A DNA stretch of 64,000 nt from Streptomyces sp. NRRL WC-3618. Lineage in GTDB: Bacteria; Actinomycetota; Actinomycetes; Streptomycetales; Streptomycetaceae. Position numbers and translations under genes: made by a program. Location: contig NZ_LGDW01000188.1 of the NCBI RefSeq assembly GCF_001280005.1, positions 1 through 64,000 on the forward strand, given 5' to 3'. Within the stretch, counting starts at the first letter, position 1. Each line of letters opens with the position of its first letter. This document shows, piece by piece, positions 51,432 to 60,765 of the stretch. Below the pieces are notes generated by a model, which saw only the letters and a program-made list of their open reading frames with translations, was not told where the DNA came from and did no database searches.

Positions 51432-51491
51432 GCCAGGGCCTGTCCGACGTCGGCCCGACCCGCCGACCCGACCCGTCGGACAGGCCCTGGC
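51432..51491. terminator. Perfect 18-bp inverted repeat
   Basis: GCCAGGGCCTGTCCGACG and its exact complement CGTCGGACAGGCCCTGGC are separated by 24 bases of CCGAC-rich spacer, 41 bp after the small secreted protein gene. The stem is longer than usual for a terminator and could alternatively be the end of a small repeat element. Confidence 0.65.
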
Positions 51492-51590
51492 GCACACTGC
51501 GACCGCATGTTCGACCTGCCCTGAAGTGCGCATTCCGCCCTAACCGGGGGGCCGAAAAGAATCCCAGAACGGGCATGCGAAACTTTTCAC

Positions 51591-52214
51591 ATGAGTGCCG
51601 CCCGCCGCGCCTCCCAGCGCCTGAATCGCACCCGAAGCCGCATCGCCCCTGCCCTCGCCGGGACTGCCGCTCTGGCCCTCTCCCTGGCCGCCTGCGGGTC
51701 CGGCGGCACGTCGGGGGGGTCGGGTGACGTCGGTTTCATCGCGGGCAAGGACGGCATCGCCACCGTCAAGGCGGGCGACCGGGTGCAGGCCCCCGACCTC
51801 TCGGGCCCGACTGTCGACGGCAAGCAGCTCGATGTCGCCGACTACAAAGGCAAGATCGTCGTCATCAACCTGTGGGGCTCCTGGTGTCCGCCGTGCCGCG
51901 CCGAAGCGGCCAACTTCGTCAAGGTCTCCAAGGACACCGCCGACCAGGGTGTGGTGTTCGTCGGCATCAACACCCGGGACACGGACACGAAGCAGGCGAA
52001 GGCGTTCGACAAGGAGTACGGGGTCCCGTATCCGAGTCTGTACGACCCCACGGGCAGGCTGATGCTCCGCTTCAAGAAGGGCACGCTCAACCCGCAGGCC
52101 ATCCCCTCCACCCTCGTCCTCGACCGGCAGGGGAAGATCGCCGCCCGCGCGCTGGAGGCGCTCAGCGAGGACAACCTGCGCAAGATGATCGACCCCGTCC
52201 TCGCGGAGAAGTGA
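51591..52214 (+). CDS. resA: Thiol-disulfide oxidoreductase ResA/TlpA (lipoprotein)
   Basis: A 207-residue membrane-anchored thioredoxin-fold protein. The signal ends in a lipobox (SLAACGS), and the active site is Trp98-Cys99-Pro-Pro-Cys102. It reduces the CXXCH cysteines of apocytochrome c outside the membrane before haem attachment, receiving electrons from CcdA. First gene of a four-gene System II operon; the next start lies one base beyond its stop codon. Confidence 0.92.
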   Translation: MSAARRASQRLNRTRSRIAPALAGTAALALSLAACGSGGTSGGSGDVGFIAGKDGIATVKAGDRVQAPDLSGPTVDGKQLDVADYKGKIVVINLWGSWCPPCRAEAANFVKVSKDTADQGVVFVGINTRDTDTKQAKAFDKEYGVPYPSLYDPTGRLMLRFKKGTLNPQAIPSTLVLDRQGKIAARALEALSEDNLRKMIDPVLAEK

Positions 52215-52215
52215 C

Positions 52216-53010
52216 GTGAGCGGGATGTCCCAGGCGCCCGACCTTCTCACGCTGGCCGCCTCCTTCACCGAGCCCAACCAGACCGTGCGGAGCGGGGCCC
52301 TGGCACTGGCCCTGCCCATCGCCGTCCTCGGCGGGCTCGTCTCCTTCTTCTCGCCGTGCGTGCTGCCCCTCGTCCCCGGCTATCTGTCGTACGTCACCGG
52401 CGTCACCGGCACCGATCTCGGCGAGGCCCGCCGGGGCCGGATGGCCGCCGGGGCCTCGCTCTTCGTGCTCGGGTTCACCGCCGTGTTCGTGTCCACGGGG
52501 GCCCTGTTCGGGTTCTTCGGGCAGACGCTGCAGGAGCACCAGGGCACGCTGTCCAAGGTGCTCGGCGCCCTCATGATCCTCATGGGCGTGTTCTACATGG
52601 GCCTGATGCCCTGGCTCACCCAGCGCGAGTTCCGCTTCCACAAGAAGCCCGCCGCCGGGCTGGTCGGCGCCCCGCTCCTCGGCGCGCTGTTCGGCATCGG
52701 CTGGACGCCGTGCATCGGCCCGACCCTCGCCTCCGTCAACGGCCTCGCCTTCGAGCAGGCCAGCGCGGGGCGCGGCGCCCTGCTGACGGTCGCCTACTGC
52801 GTCGGCCTCGGGGTGCCCTTCGTGCTCGCCGCGGTCGCCTTCCGCAAGGCGCTCGGCGCGTTCGCCTGGGTCAAGCGCCACTATGTCTGGGTCATGCGCA
52901 TCGGCGGCTCGATGATGATCCTCACCGGTGTGCTGATTCTTACCGGCGCGTGGGACCGTCTGGTGCAGGAGATGCAGACCTGGTCCAACGGCTTCACTGT
53001 GGGGATCTGA
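52216..53010 (+). CDS. ccdA: Cytochrome c biogenesis protein CcdA
   Basis: A 264-residue membrane protein with six membrane segments. Conserved cysteines in SFFSPCVLPLVPGYLSYVTG and GIGWTPCIGPTLA carry reducing equivalents from cytoplasmic thioredoxin to ResA. GTG 52216 begins right after the resA stop codon; four bases separate its end from resB. Confidence 0.94.
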   Translation: MSGMSQAPDLLTLAASFTEPNQTVRSGALALALPIAVLGGLVSFFSPCVLPLVPGYLSYVTGVTGTDLGEARRGRMAAGASLFVLGFTAVFVSTGALFGFFGQTLQEHQGTLSKVLGALMILMGVFYMGLMPWLTQREFRFHKKPAAGLVGAPLLGALFGIGWTPCIGPTLASVNGLAFEQASAGRGALLTVAYCVGLGVPFVLAAVAFRKALGAFAWVKRHYVWVMRIGGSMMILTGVLILTGAWDRLVQEMQTWSNGFTVGI

Positions 53011-53013
53011 CCG

Positions 53014-54750
53014 ATGAGCAACAGCACCACCACCGGCGGCACCCCTGCCCCCGCTCCCCAGCACAACGACGAGCAGGACCTCGGCGCCGCCGCCTCCCAA
53101 CTGTCCACCGCACCCCAGGAGGACGCGCCGAACCTGCCCGCCCTGGGTGTCATCGGCTGGGCCCGCTGGTTCTGGCGGCAGCTCACCTCGATGCGGGTCG
53201 CGCTGCTGCTGCTGTTCCTGCTGTCGCTCGGGGCGATCCCCGGCTCGCTGATCCCGCAGTCCGGGACGGACGACACCAAGGTCGCCGACTTCACGCGGCG
53301 GCACAGCTTCCTCGGGCCGCTCTACGACAAGCTCGGTCTGTTCCACGTGTACAGCTCGGTGTGGTTCTCGGCGATCTACATCCTGCTGTTCATCTCCCTC
53401 ATCGGCTGCATCGTGCCCCGCACCTGGCAGTTCGTGGGCCAGCTGCGCGGCCGCCCGCCGGGCGCGCCCCGCCGTCTGACCCGGCTGCCCGCGTACACGA
53501 CGTGGCGTACGGAGGCCGAGCCCGAGCAGATCCGCGAGGCGGCCCTCGTACTGCTGAAGAAGCGCCGCTTCCGGGCACATCTCGCCGGGGACGCGGTCGC
53601 CGCCGAGAAGGGCTATCTGCGTGAGGTCGGCAACCTCGCCTTCCACATCGCGCTCATCGTGATGCTGACCTCCTTCGCCTGGGGCCAGCTGTACAAGTCC
53701 GAGGGCAACAAGCTGACCCTCGAGGGCGACGGCTTCTCCAACACGCTCACCCAGTACGACGACTTCAAGTCCGGCGCCCTCTTCGACACCGACGACCTCG
53801 ACCCCTTCAGCTTCACCCTGAAGGACTTCACGGGCACGTACGAGACGACAGGACCCAACCGCGGCACCCCGCGCACCTACCAGGCCGACCTCTCCTACAG
53901 CGTGGGCGCGTACGGCAAGCCCAAGAAGCGCACCATCAAGGTCAATGAGCCGCTGGTGGTCGGCGACTCGAAGGTCTACCTCACCGCGCACGGCTACGCG
54001 CCCGTCATCACCGTCCGCGACGGCAAGGGCGACGTCGTCTTCGACCAGCCCGTGGCTCTCCTCCCCCTCGACTCCAACGTCACCTCCTCCGGCGCCGTCA
54101 AGGTCATGGACGGCTACCGCAGCCCCCAGGGCGTCGCGGAACAGCTCGGCATCCAGGCGTTCTTCCTGCCCACGTACGTGCCGGGCAACGAGATCGCCTC
54201 GCAGTTCCCCGCACTGGAGAACCCGGTGCTGAACCTGGCGCCCTACTACGGCGATCTCGGGGTCAACGCGGGTATCCCGCAGAGCGTGTACCAGCTCGAC
54301 AAGACCCACATGAAGGCGTTCAAGGACGCCAAGGGCAAGCAGGTGCGCGAGAACCTGAAGCCCGGGGAGACCATGAAGCTCCCGGGCGGCGCCGGCACGA
54401 TCACCTACGCGGGCACCCGGGAGTGGGCCAACTTCCAGATCACCCGGCAGCCCGCCGCCGACTGGGCGCTCGGCGGCGCGATCGTCGCCATCTTCGGTCT
54501 CGCCGGCTCCCTGTTCATCCACCGCCGACGGGTGTGGGTGCGGGCGGTCAGGGGCGCCGACGGCGTCACCGTCGTCGAGATGGGCGGCCTCGGCCGCAGC
54601 GAGTCCGCCAAGGTGCCCGAGGAACTCGGAGTCCTCGCGGGAACCCTGTACGACCAGGCGCCGGGCGCACCCGACCCCGACGCCAGCACCTCCGACCCCG
54701 AACCCGACCCCGAACCCCGTGCCGTACCTGCTGAAGGGGCTGAGAAGTAA
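53014..54750 (+). CDS. resB: Cytochrome c biogenesis protein ResB (Ccs1)
   Basis: A 578-residue ResB/Ccs1 protein: membrane segments at about 67-87, 116-136 and 210-230, a large extracytoplasmic beta-rich domain (about 235-485), and a last segment at about 490-510. SMRVALLLLFLLSLGAIPGSLIPQ is the typical start of the ResB core. With CcsB it forms the haem export and lyase complex. The C-terminal tail is acidic with a D/P/E repeat. The stop codon abuts the ccsB start. Confidence 0.93.
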   Translation: MSNSTTTGGTPAPAPQHNDEQDLGAAASQLSTAPQEDAPNLPALGVIGWARWFWRQLTSMRVALLLLFLLSLGAIPGSLIPQSGTDDTKVADFTRRHSFLGPLYDKLGLFHVYSSVWFSAIYILLFISLIGCIVPRTWQFVGQLRGRPPGAPRRLTRLPAYTTWRTEAEPEQIREAALVLLKKRRFRAHLAGDAVAAEKGYLREVGNLAFHIALIVMLTSFAWGQLYKSEGNKLTLEGDGFSNTLTQYDDFKSGALFDTDDLDPFSFTLKDFTGTYETTGPNRGTPRTYQADLSYSVGAYGKPKKRTIKVNEPLVVGDSKVYLTAHGYAPVITVRDGKGDVVFDQPVALLPLDSNVTSSGAVKVMDGYRSPQGVAEQLGIQAFFLPTYVPGNEIASQFPALENPVLNLAPYYGDLGVNAGIPQSVYQLDKTHMKAFKDAKGKQVRENLKPGETMKLPGGAGTITYAGTREWANFQITRQPAADWALGGAIVAIFGLAGSLFIHRRRVWVRAVRGADGVTVVEMGGLGRSESAKVPEELGVLAGTLYDQAPGAPDPDASTSDPEPDPEPRAVPAEGAEK

Positions 54751-55842
54751 ATGATGACTCTCGCCACCGCGACCAACGAGCACCTCGCGAGCATCAGCAA
54801 CACGCTGATCTACTCCGCGATGGCCGTCTACACCCTGGCCTTCTTCACCTACATCGCCGAGTGGATCTTCGGCAGCCGCAGCAAGGTCAGCCGTACGGCC
54901 GCCGCGCTCACCGCGAAGCCGGCCGGGGCCGCCGGGGCGAAGACGCCGGAGGTGACCGTCAAGAACGCGGGCGGCACCGCCGTGATGGAGCGGCCAAAGG
55001 TCGTCGTACGGGCCGCCGCCGGCGCCCGGGACGTGCCGGACGGGCCCGGCGCCCACGGCGGGGACGAGCAGGGCGACCTCTACGGGCGTATCGCCGTGTC
55101 CCTCACCGTGGTCGCGTTCCTCGTGGAGTTCGCCGGGGTGCTGGCCCGCGCGCTGTCCGTGCAACGGGCGCCGTGGGGCAACATGTACGAGTTCAACCTC
55201 ACCTTCTCCACCACCGCCGTGGCCGTGTACCTCGTCTTCCTCGCGCTGAAGAAGGACATCCGCTGGCTCGGCCTGCCCCTGGTCACGACGGTTCTCCTCG
55301 ACCTCGGTCTCGCCGTCACGGTGCTCTACACCGCCAGTGACCAGCTGGTTCCCGCCCTGCACTCGTACTGGCTGTACATCCACGTCTCCACGGCGATCCT
55401 CTGCGGTGCCGTCTTCTACGTGGGCGCGGTCGCCACGATCCTGTACCTCTTCAAGGACTCGTACGAAAGCAAACTCGCGTCCGGCGGCAGGCCCGGCACC
55501 TTCGCGACCTCCGTCATGGAGCGGCTGCCCGCCTCGGCGTCCCTCGACAAGTTCTCGTACCGCGTCAACGCGGCCGTCTTCCCGCTGTGGACGTTCACGA
55601 TCATCGCGGGCGCGATCTGGGCGGGCGACGCGTGGGGCCGCTACTGGGGCTGGGACCCCAAGGAGACCTGGGCGTTCATCACCTGGGTCGCCTACGCCAC
55701 CTACCTGCACGCCCGTGCCACGGCCGGCTGGAAGGGCCGCAAGGCCGCGTACATCGCCCTGATCGCCTTCGCGTGCTTCCTCTTCAACTACTACGGCGTC
55801 AACATCTTCGTCACCGGCAAGCACTCGTACGCCGGCGTGTAA
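54751..55842 (+). CDS. ccsB: c-type cytochrome biogenesis protein CcsB (CcsA)
   Basis: A 363-residue membrane protein of the haem-handling CcsA/CcsB group. The WWD-type signature is WAGDAWGRYWGWDPKETWAFITW, with conserved His residues in MYEFNLTFS-adjacent, HSYWLYIHV and YLHARA segments. It presents haem to apocytochrome together with ResB. The start codon directly follows the resB TAA. Last gene of the operon and convergent with the receptor gene at 55860. Confidence 0.94.
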   Translation: MMTLATATNEHLASISNTLIYSAMAVYTLAFFTYIAEWIFGSRSKVSRTAAALTAKPAGAAGAKTPEVTVKNAGGTAVMERPKVVVRAAAGARDVPDGPGAHGGDEQGDLYGRIAVSLTVVAFLVEFAGVLARALSVQRAPWGNMYEFNLTFSTTAVAVYLVFLALKKDIRWLGLPLVTTVLLDLGLAVTVLYTASDQLVPALHSYWLYIHVSTAILCGAVFYVGAVATILYLFKDSYESKLASGGRPGTFATSVMERLPASASLDKFSYRVNAAVFPLWTFTIIAGAIWAGDAWGRYWGWDPKETWAFITWVAYATYLHARATAGWKGRKAAYIALIAFACFLFNYYGVNIFVTGKHSYAGV

Positions 55843-55859
55843 TCCCCTTGGCAGGACGG

Positions 55860-57458
55860 CTACGACGGCGGCAGGCAGTCCTTCTCCGGGGGGCTGCCCG
55901 TCGGCCAGGCGATCTCGACGAAGCGGGCGTGCCGGTCGGGGGTCAGTTCCACGATCGGTACGGCCTTGTCGTACGGGTTGCCGTAGTTGTCGAGGCAGAT
56001 CCAGCCGCTCGCGCCGTTCACCCGGCCCGACGAGCCCTTGATGAACGTCCACTCGTCACCGACGTCGGCCAGTGTCGGCGCGCTCTGACCACGCGGCGTG
56101 GCCTCGCGGATGCCCTCCACCGTGAGCCGCATCGCGTCGTACGCCACGATGAGCTGGCCGTCCTCCAGGTCGATGGCGCCGATCGGCGAGGGCCTGTCGC
56201 TCCTGCCGGTCCTGTTGCCCTGGGCAGCGGTCAGCAGTTCGTTCAGCTTCTGGGCGTCCGCCGCCGAACCCCCGGTCTTCGGGGGGTTCCTGAGCCAGGC
56301 GTCCGGGTGGGCGAGGGCGCTGTAGCGCACCGAGACGCCGTGCGTGAGGGCCTCGGGGTCGAGTTTCCTGTCACCGGTGAGGTACGAGGCGTCGTCCCCG
56401 GTGAGGACGGTGAACTCCCGCTGCTGGCAGCCTCGTTCGCCGAGTGCGTTGATGAACTGACGCAGCTGGGTGTGGCGTCCGGCGAACAGGATGGTGTTGA
56501 CGCCGGGTGCGGTGTCGCACACCAGCTCCCTGATCTGGCGGAAGTCGTTGGCGGTGGTGCCCTCGTCGGTGCGGTTGGCGGGCGCGGTGAAAGGCCACGG
56601 CTGGTAGCGCGAGCCGGTCAGCAGCTTCTCGAACGACGCCTGGAGGGTGAGCGTGTACGGGTCGCCCGGATCGTCGTACACCAGCACCGCCTTGTCGGCC
56701 GCCACCTTGGCGAAGGAGGCGAGCGCGCGGGCCTCGTCGGTGTTGGTGGGGGCGGTACGGGCCAGCCCCGGGAAGGGTTTCAGGCCCCGCCGGTTGCCCT
56801 TTTGGCCGTTGGCGAGGCTGTCGGCGGTGATGGACGTGCCGACGACGGGGATACCGCGCCTGGTCAGCTCCCTCACCGCCAGGGTGTTCTCCTTCGTGCT
56901 CACCCCTATCCCGGTGACCGCGCGCAGCCGGTCCGAGGAGTTCGTCATCCGCTCCAGCTCGTCGACCGTGTGCTCCCAATAGGCCCCCGAACGGCCCGGG
57001 TTGGCCAGCACCAGCCGGATCGGCGGACCCTCGCCGTTCGCGTCGTGGTTCAGCATCCACTGGGCGAGATACGCGCCCTGGAGCTCGTGCAGCACATCCC
57101 CGAGGTTGTCCGCGTCGGACGCGGTGACCCCCTCGAACAGGGCGACGGTGACATAGTCGTCCCCGCCCCGCGTGACGGAGTCGTTCTCCCGGTCGATCGC
57201 CCTGATGGTGTCGGCGAGTTGCGGCCGGCCGAAGGAGTAGTCGGTCGTGGACACGCCCACGCACTCGTCACTGCCCGCCGGCCGCACGACCCCCGGCGCG
57301 CAGGCCCGGTCGTCGTGCGTGAGCGACCTGACCGCGAACCCGGTACCGGCCACCAGCGCCGCCAAGACCAGTAACGCCAGATAGCGGCGCAGGGGAATCG
57401 CCCACACCCCCTCGCGCAGCCATGCCCCGACGCCCCTGAACCCCGTACGAGCCATCAC
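55860..57458 (-). CDS. Membrane-anchored periplasmic-binding-type receptor
   Basis: A 532-residue protein with one membrane segment at about 26-45 (LALLVLAALVAGTGFAV) and a large extracytoplasmic domain of the type I periplasmic-binding (branched-chain amino acid receptor) fold (FEGVTASDADNLGDVLHELQGAYLAQWMLNH, TGIGVSTKENTLAVRELTRRGIPVVGTSITADSL, NTILFAGRHTQLRQFINALGERG). There is no lipobox and no permease or ABC ATPase nearby. GTG 57458 overlaps the stop of the NTPase gene (GTGA). I infer a tethered ligand sensor working with that NTPase. Confidence 0.82.
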   Translation of the reverse strand: MMARTGFRGVGAWLREGVWAIPLRRYLALLVLAALVAGTGFAVRSLTHDDRACAPGVVRPAGSDECVGVSTTDYSFGRPQLADTIRAIDRENDSVTRGGDDYVTVALFEGVTASDADNLGDVLHELQGAYLAQWMLNHDANGEGPPIRLVLANPGRSGAYWEHTVDELERMTNSSDRLRAVTGIGVSTKENTLAVRELTRRGIPVVGTSITADSLANGQKGNRRGLKPFPGLARTAPTNTDEARALASFAKVAADKAVLVYDDPGDPYTLTLQASFEKLLTGSRYQPWPFTAPANRTDEGTTANDFRQIRELVCDTAPGVNTILFAGRHTQLRQFINALGERGCQQREFTVLTGDDASYLTGDRKLDPEALTHGVSVRYSALAHPDAWLRNPPKTGGSAADAQKLNELLTAAQGNRTGRSDRPSPIGAIDLEDGQLIVAYDAMRLTVEGIREATPRGQSAPTLADVGDEWTFIKGSSGRVNGASGWICLDNYGNPYDKAVPIVELTPDRHARFVEIAWPTGSPPEKDCLPPS

Positions 57459-59596
57459 GCGCCTCCGTCGTTCCGGTTCGGGTCGTCGTCGGCGTCCTCA
57501 TCGCCCGGGACGCGCAGCGGGCGGCCGGTCAGCGCCGCGTCGGGCCACTCCTGCGAGGCCTGCCACAGCAGCGCGTTGCTGGCGCGCGGATCGTTGGACA
57601 ACTGCTCCAGCTCGAAGCGCAGCCGGCCGCAGAGTCTTCGGTCGGGCAGCACCAGTGGATCGGTCAACTGCCAGACGGCGTGCAGGAGTCGGCGTACCCG
57701 CAGATGCAGTACGGCGTCCACGTCGTCCGGCGGCCGTTGCTCGGCGTCGGTGTGGCCGAAGGCGATCCGGGCGCGCTGGTGGTCGCCGCCGACGAAGTCG
57801 TGGCCCTGGGCGTCGTGGGCGTGGAAGTAGGGCGCGGACGCCATGAACAGGAGGGTGCCGAGCCAGACGCGGGTGTCGAGGGTGTGGAAGGTGTCGCGCA
57901 GATGGGCGACCGCCGATCCGGTGTCACCGAGGGCGAGTTCGTGATGGAGGCGGTAGCGGGCCTTGGCCGGTTCGGGTCCCTCGTAGTGCCGGATGAGGGT
58001 CTCGTGGACGTCGCGCCACTTGCCGTGGTCGGCGTGCCGGTGGTGCAGGCGCAGCAGGAGCAGGGTGCGGACGAAGGGGTCACCGACGAACTGGCCCTCC
58101 ACGACGGGCAGTCCCTCTGCCGCGAGCCGGGTCTCCAGTGCGCGGACGCTCGACGGCCCGAAATCGTCCGCGAGTTGGGAGGCGGCCAGGGCGCGGGCCG
58201 AGTCGTGGTCGTGGGCGGCGGCCAGCACGGTCAGCTCGTCGAGCCGGTCGGCGGGGACGAGCCGGTCGAGGAGCTCGCGGTAGGCGGGGCGGCCGTCGCG
58301 GTCCTCGTGCAGGGTGAGTTCGGCGGTGAGCAGGGCGCCGAAGGGCGCGGTGGGCGGCAGGCCGGGCAGGTTCTGCCGGGCGGACTCGGCGAGCAGGGCG
58401 ATGCCCAGCGGGTTTCCGCACGTCAACCGGTGGGTGGCGGGCGGAAGTTGGGGCGGTACGGGGACCGCCGCACCCGTGCAGACCGCGTCGACGATGTGCA
58501 GCGTGTCGTCGGAGGACAGCGGCGGCAGTGACACCAGCAGGGCCCGCGAGGAGGCCGTGTCGCCCGGTGTCCAACGGGTGTGCTGGGCGGTCTCGCGCAG
58601 GTCCCGGCGTACCGCGTTGCGCAGCGGGGACCGGTCGCCGCTGCCGCGCACGGCGGCGATGAACACGACCTGGTCGGCGATGCCCTCGGCGCGGTCGCGC
58701 AGCACCTGCTCGATGAGTTCACGCCCCGGCGACCCCTGCGCGTTGTCGACCAGGACGAGCGGGCGGCCCAGGCGCTGGAGATGCGCCCGCATGCCGGCGT
58801 AGGCGTCGGTGAGGTCGGCGAGCAGGGCCCGTACGAGATAGCGCTCCGCGTGCTCGCGGGAGGTGCCGCCCGCCCTGAAGTGGTCGGAGAGCAGACGCAG
58901 GCCGAGCTCGGCGCGGTGACCGGCGTTCGGATACGTCCGGTACCAGGTGGACGCCCGGCGCTGCCGCGCCCCCGGCGTACGTTCCGTGATCGCCTCCATC
59001 GTGGCCTCGATGACCGCCGACACCAGCGGATCGTCGCTGATCGCCGCCGCGACCGCCTTCGCGGCCACCCGGCCCGCCCAGCGCGCGGCGAAGCCGCTGA
59101 ACCACGAGGCGCTCTCGTTGAGCAGCAGCATCCGCTGGACCTCCCACCGGATGCGCTCGGTGTCGGCGTTGCCCCAGCCGCCGGCGGCCACCGCGATCAG
59201 GCCCGACATCAGCCGGGGGAAGGCGATCCGCCGGGCGCCGGTGACCGGCTCGGCGAGCTGCTCGGCGATCACCAGGAGGGCCTGCGCGAGCGGCGACCAG
59301 GCCTGCGCCGGGCGCGCTTCGGGCGACCCGTTGACGTGGGTGACCTGGGTGAACTGGGGGTCCTCGCAGTCGATCAGGGCGAGGGGGGTGTGCCCCTGGT
59401 AGGCGGCGCGCAGCTCACCGAGGACGGTGCTCTTGCCGAGCCCGCGCCCGGCGGTGAGCACCACGAACGGCAGCTCGCGCGGATGTTCGAGAGGGGTGGC
59501 GATGTGATGGTGCGGTCTCAGTCCGACGAGCCGGGGCGCGAGCCCCGGCGGATCGGTGTCGAAGAACGCCCCGCGTCCGTGCAGCCGTCTGAGCAC
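57455..59596 (-). CDS. Large P-loop NTPase
   Basis: A soluble protein of 713 residues with a Walker A motif GRGLGKST at 50-57, a possible Walker B in RPLVLVDNAQG (about 255-262), and a long helical C-terminal half resembling STAND-type signalling ATPases (arginine-rich, PLRNAVRRDLRETAQ, LTCGNPLGIALLAESARQN). No enzyme domain is recognised. GTG 59596 is chosen for GGGGAGG 6 nt upstream; the longer open frame passes through an intergenic promoter. Coupled by GTGA to the receptor gene. Confidence 0.78.
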   Translation of the reverse strand: MLRRLHGRGAFFDTDPPGLAPRLVGLRPHHHIATPLEHPRELPFVVLTAGRGLGKSTVLGELRAAYQGHTPLALIDCEDPQFTQVTHVNGSPEARPAQAWSPLAQALLVIAEQLAEPVTGARRIAFPRLMSGLIAVAAGGWGNADTERIRWEVQRMLLLNESASWFSGFAARWAGRVAAKAVAAAISDDPLVSAVIEATMEAITERTPGARQRRASTWYRTYPNAGHRAELGLRLLSDHFRAGGTSREHAERYLVRALLADLTDAYAGMRAHLQRLGRPLVLVDNAQGSPGRELIEQVLRDRAEGIADQVVFIAAVRGSGDRSPLRNAVRRDLRETAQHTRWTPGDTASSRALLVSLPPLSSDDTLHIVDAVCTGAAVPVPPQLPPATHRLTCGNPLGIALLAESARQNLPGLPPTAPFGALLTAELTLHEDRDGRPAYRELLDRLVPADRLDELTVLAAAHDHDSARALAASQLADDFGPSSVRALETRLAAEGLPVVEGQFVGDPFVRTLLLLRLHHRHADHGKWRDVHETLIRHYEGPEPAKARYRLHHELALGDTGSAVAHLRDTFHTLDTRVWLGTLLFMASAPYFHAHDAQGHDFVGGDHQRARIAFGHTDAEQRPPDDVDAVLHLRVRRLLHAVWQLTDPLVLPDRRLCGRLRFELEQLSNDPRASNALLWQASQEWPDAALTGRPLRVPGDEDADDDPNRNDGGA

Positions 59597-59781
59597 CGCA
59601 TCCCTCCCCCTGGCGCGGCCCACAAGTGCTGTATCAGTGTGCTGTGCGGCACAACACCACCAGTGTAAGAAAAGGGAGTTGCATCGGACCAGATCGGCGG
59701 ATGTCCGTTGTGTTACGAAATCAACGGTCCGATGCTCGGCTTCGTACGTCTTTGTACGTCCTCCCTGCTGTAGGGGTCGGC

Positions 59782-60765
59782 TCAGTCGACCGTGATCGAG
59801 TCCAGCTGCCCCCGCAGATAGACGTGCGAGTCGACGGGCTCGTACGCGACCCGGCCCACCGGCGCGGGCAGCGACTCGACGATCGTGCCCGGGGTGCACT
59901 CGCCGAAGTAGACGAGGGACATCAGCTCCTCGGCGGGCGAGTCGGCCGGCGGCGGCAGCACCCGGTGACGGCCCGAACGCCACCGGTCGCCGGTCCAACG
60001 GGCCATCAGATCACCGATGTTGATCGTGAACGCTTCGGGATCGAACGGCGCGTCCTCCCAGCCGCCGTCGTCGGTCCAGACCTGGAGCCCGCCCTTCCCG
60101 GCCTGCCGGTCGAGAATGGTGACCGTCCCGAAGTCGGTGTGCGGCCCGATCCGGAACTGCCCCGGCTCCGGCTCGCCGACGATCTCGGTCCCCGGGTACC
60201 AGTTGATGTTGAAGCCGTACGTCGGATGGTCCATGTGCCGGGAGAAGAAGTCGTGTTCGACCCCGAGCGCGTCCCCGAGGAGGGTGAGCAGCTCCTTCTC
60301 CAGCTCGGCCATCCGGTCGAGGTACTCCTCGCACAGTGCCCGCAGTCCGGGCGCCTCGGTGGGCCACACGTTGGGGGCGTACCACTCGGCGTTGACGGCC
60401 GGGTCGTCGAACGGCTCGTGCGTGGCGAAGGACAGCGACTCCTTCAGGTCCGGTGGGGTCTCGGTGCCCTCCGCGTACCCGTTGGCCTCGGCCCCGGGGC
60501 CCAGCCACCCCCGCCCGCCGACCTTCACCGCGTACCGCTCCTTCACCTCGGCGGGCAGCGCGAAGAAGGCACGGGCCGCCTCCCGGACACCGGCCCGCAG
60601 GGCGGGGTCGACACCGTGCCCGGTGACCAGCAGGAAACCGGCGGTCTGGAGGGCCTCGTCGACGGTACGGGCGATCTCCTTGCGCGCCTGGGCGTCACCG
60701 GACAGCCAGGGCCGCAGATCGACGGTCGGAATACGGGGTTCACGGGATTCACGGGGTGAGTTCAC
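59782..60765 (-). CDS. Isopenicillin-N-synthase-like 2OG-Fe(II) oxygenase
   Basis: A 327-residue member of the IPNS-like family: VDLRPWL, LLVTGHGV, ALPAEVKERYAVK, YGFNINWYP, iron ligands in HTDFGT (His209, Asp211) and SGRHRVLPPP (His267), NIGDLMARWT. The 2-oxoglutarate-binding RxS motif is not evident at the usual place, where the sequence reads EELMSLVYF. GTG 60765 has GAGG 6 nt upstream; ATG 60777 is possible. It overlaps the deaminase gene by 17 bases. Substrate unknown. Confidence 0.87.
   Translation of the reverse strand: MNSPRESREPRIPTVDLRPWLSGDAQARKEIARTVDEALQTAGFLLVTGHGVDPALRAGVREAARAFFALPAEVKERYAVKVGGRGWLGPGAEANGYAEGTETPPDLKESLSFATHEPFDDPAVNAEWYAPNVWPTEAPGLRALCEEYLDRMAELEKELLTLLGDALGVEHDFFSRHMDHPTYGFNINWYPGTEIVGEPEPGQFRIGPHTDFGTVTILDRQAGKGGLQVWTDDGGWEDAPFDPEAFTINIGDLMARWTGDRWRSGRHRVLPPPADSPAEELMSLVYFGECTPGTIVESLPAPVGRVAYEPVDSHVYLRGQLDSITVD

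Noticed and set aside
52162..56052. A 1296-codon open frame on the minus strand
   Set aside because: It is the antisense shadow of resA-ccdA-resB-ccsB; the product is low-complexity Gly/Arg/Glu-rich and the sense genes have clear family motifs.
59597..59998. Upstream extension of the large NTPase frame
   Set aside because: The region overlaps the intergenic promoter and the end of the oxygenase gene; the sequence is low quality as protein, and GTG 59596 has a strong ribosome binding site.
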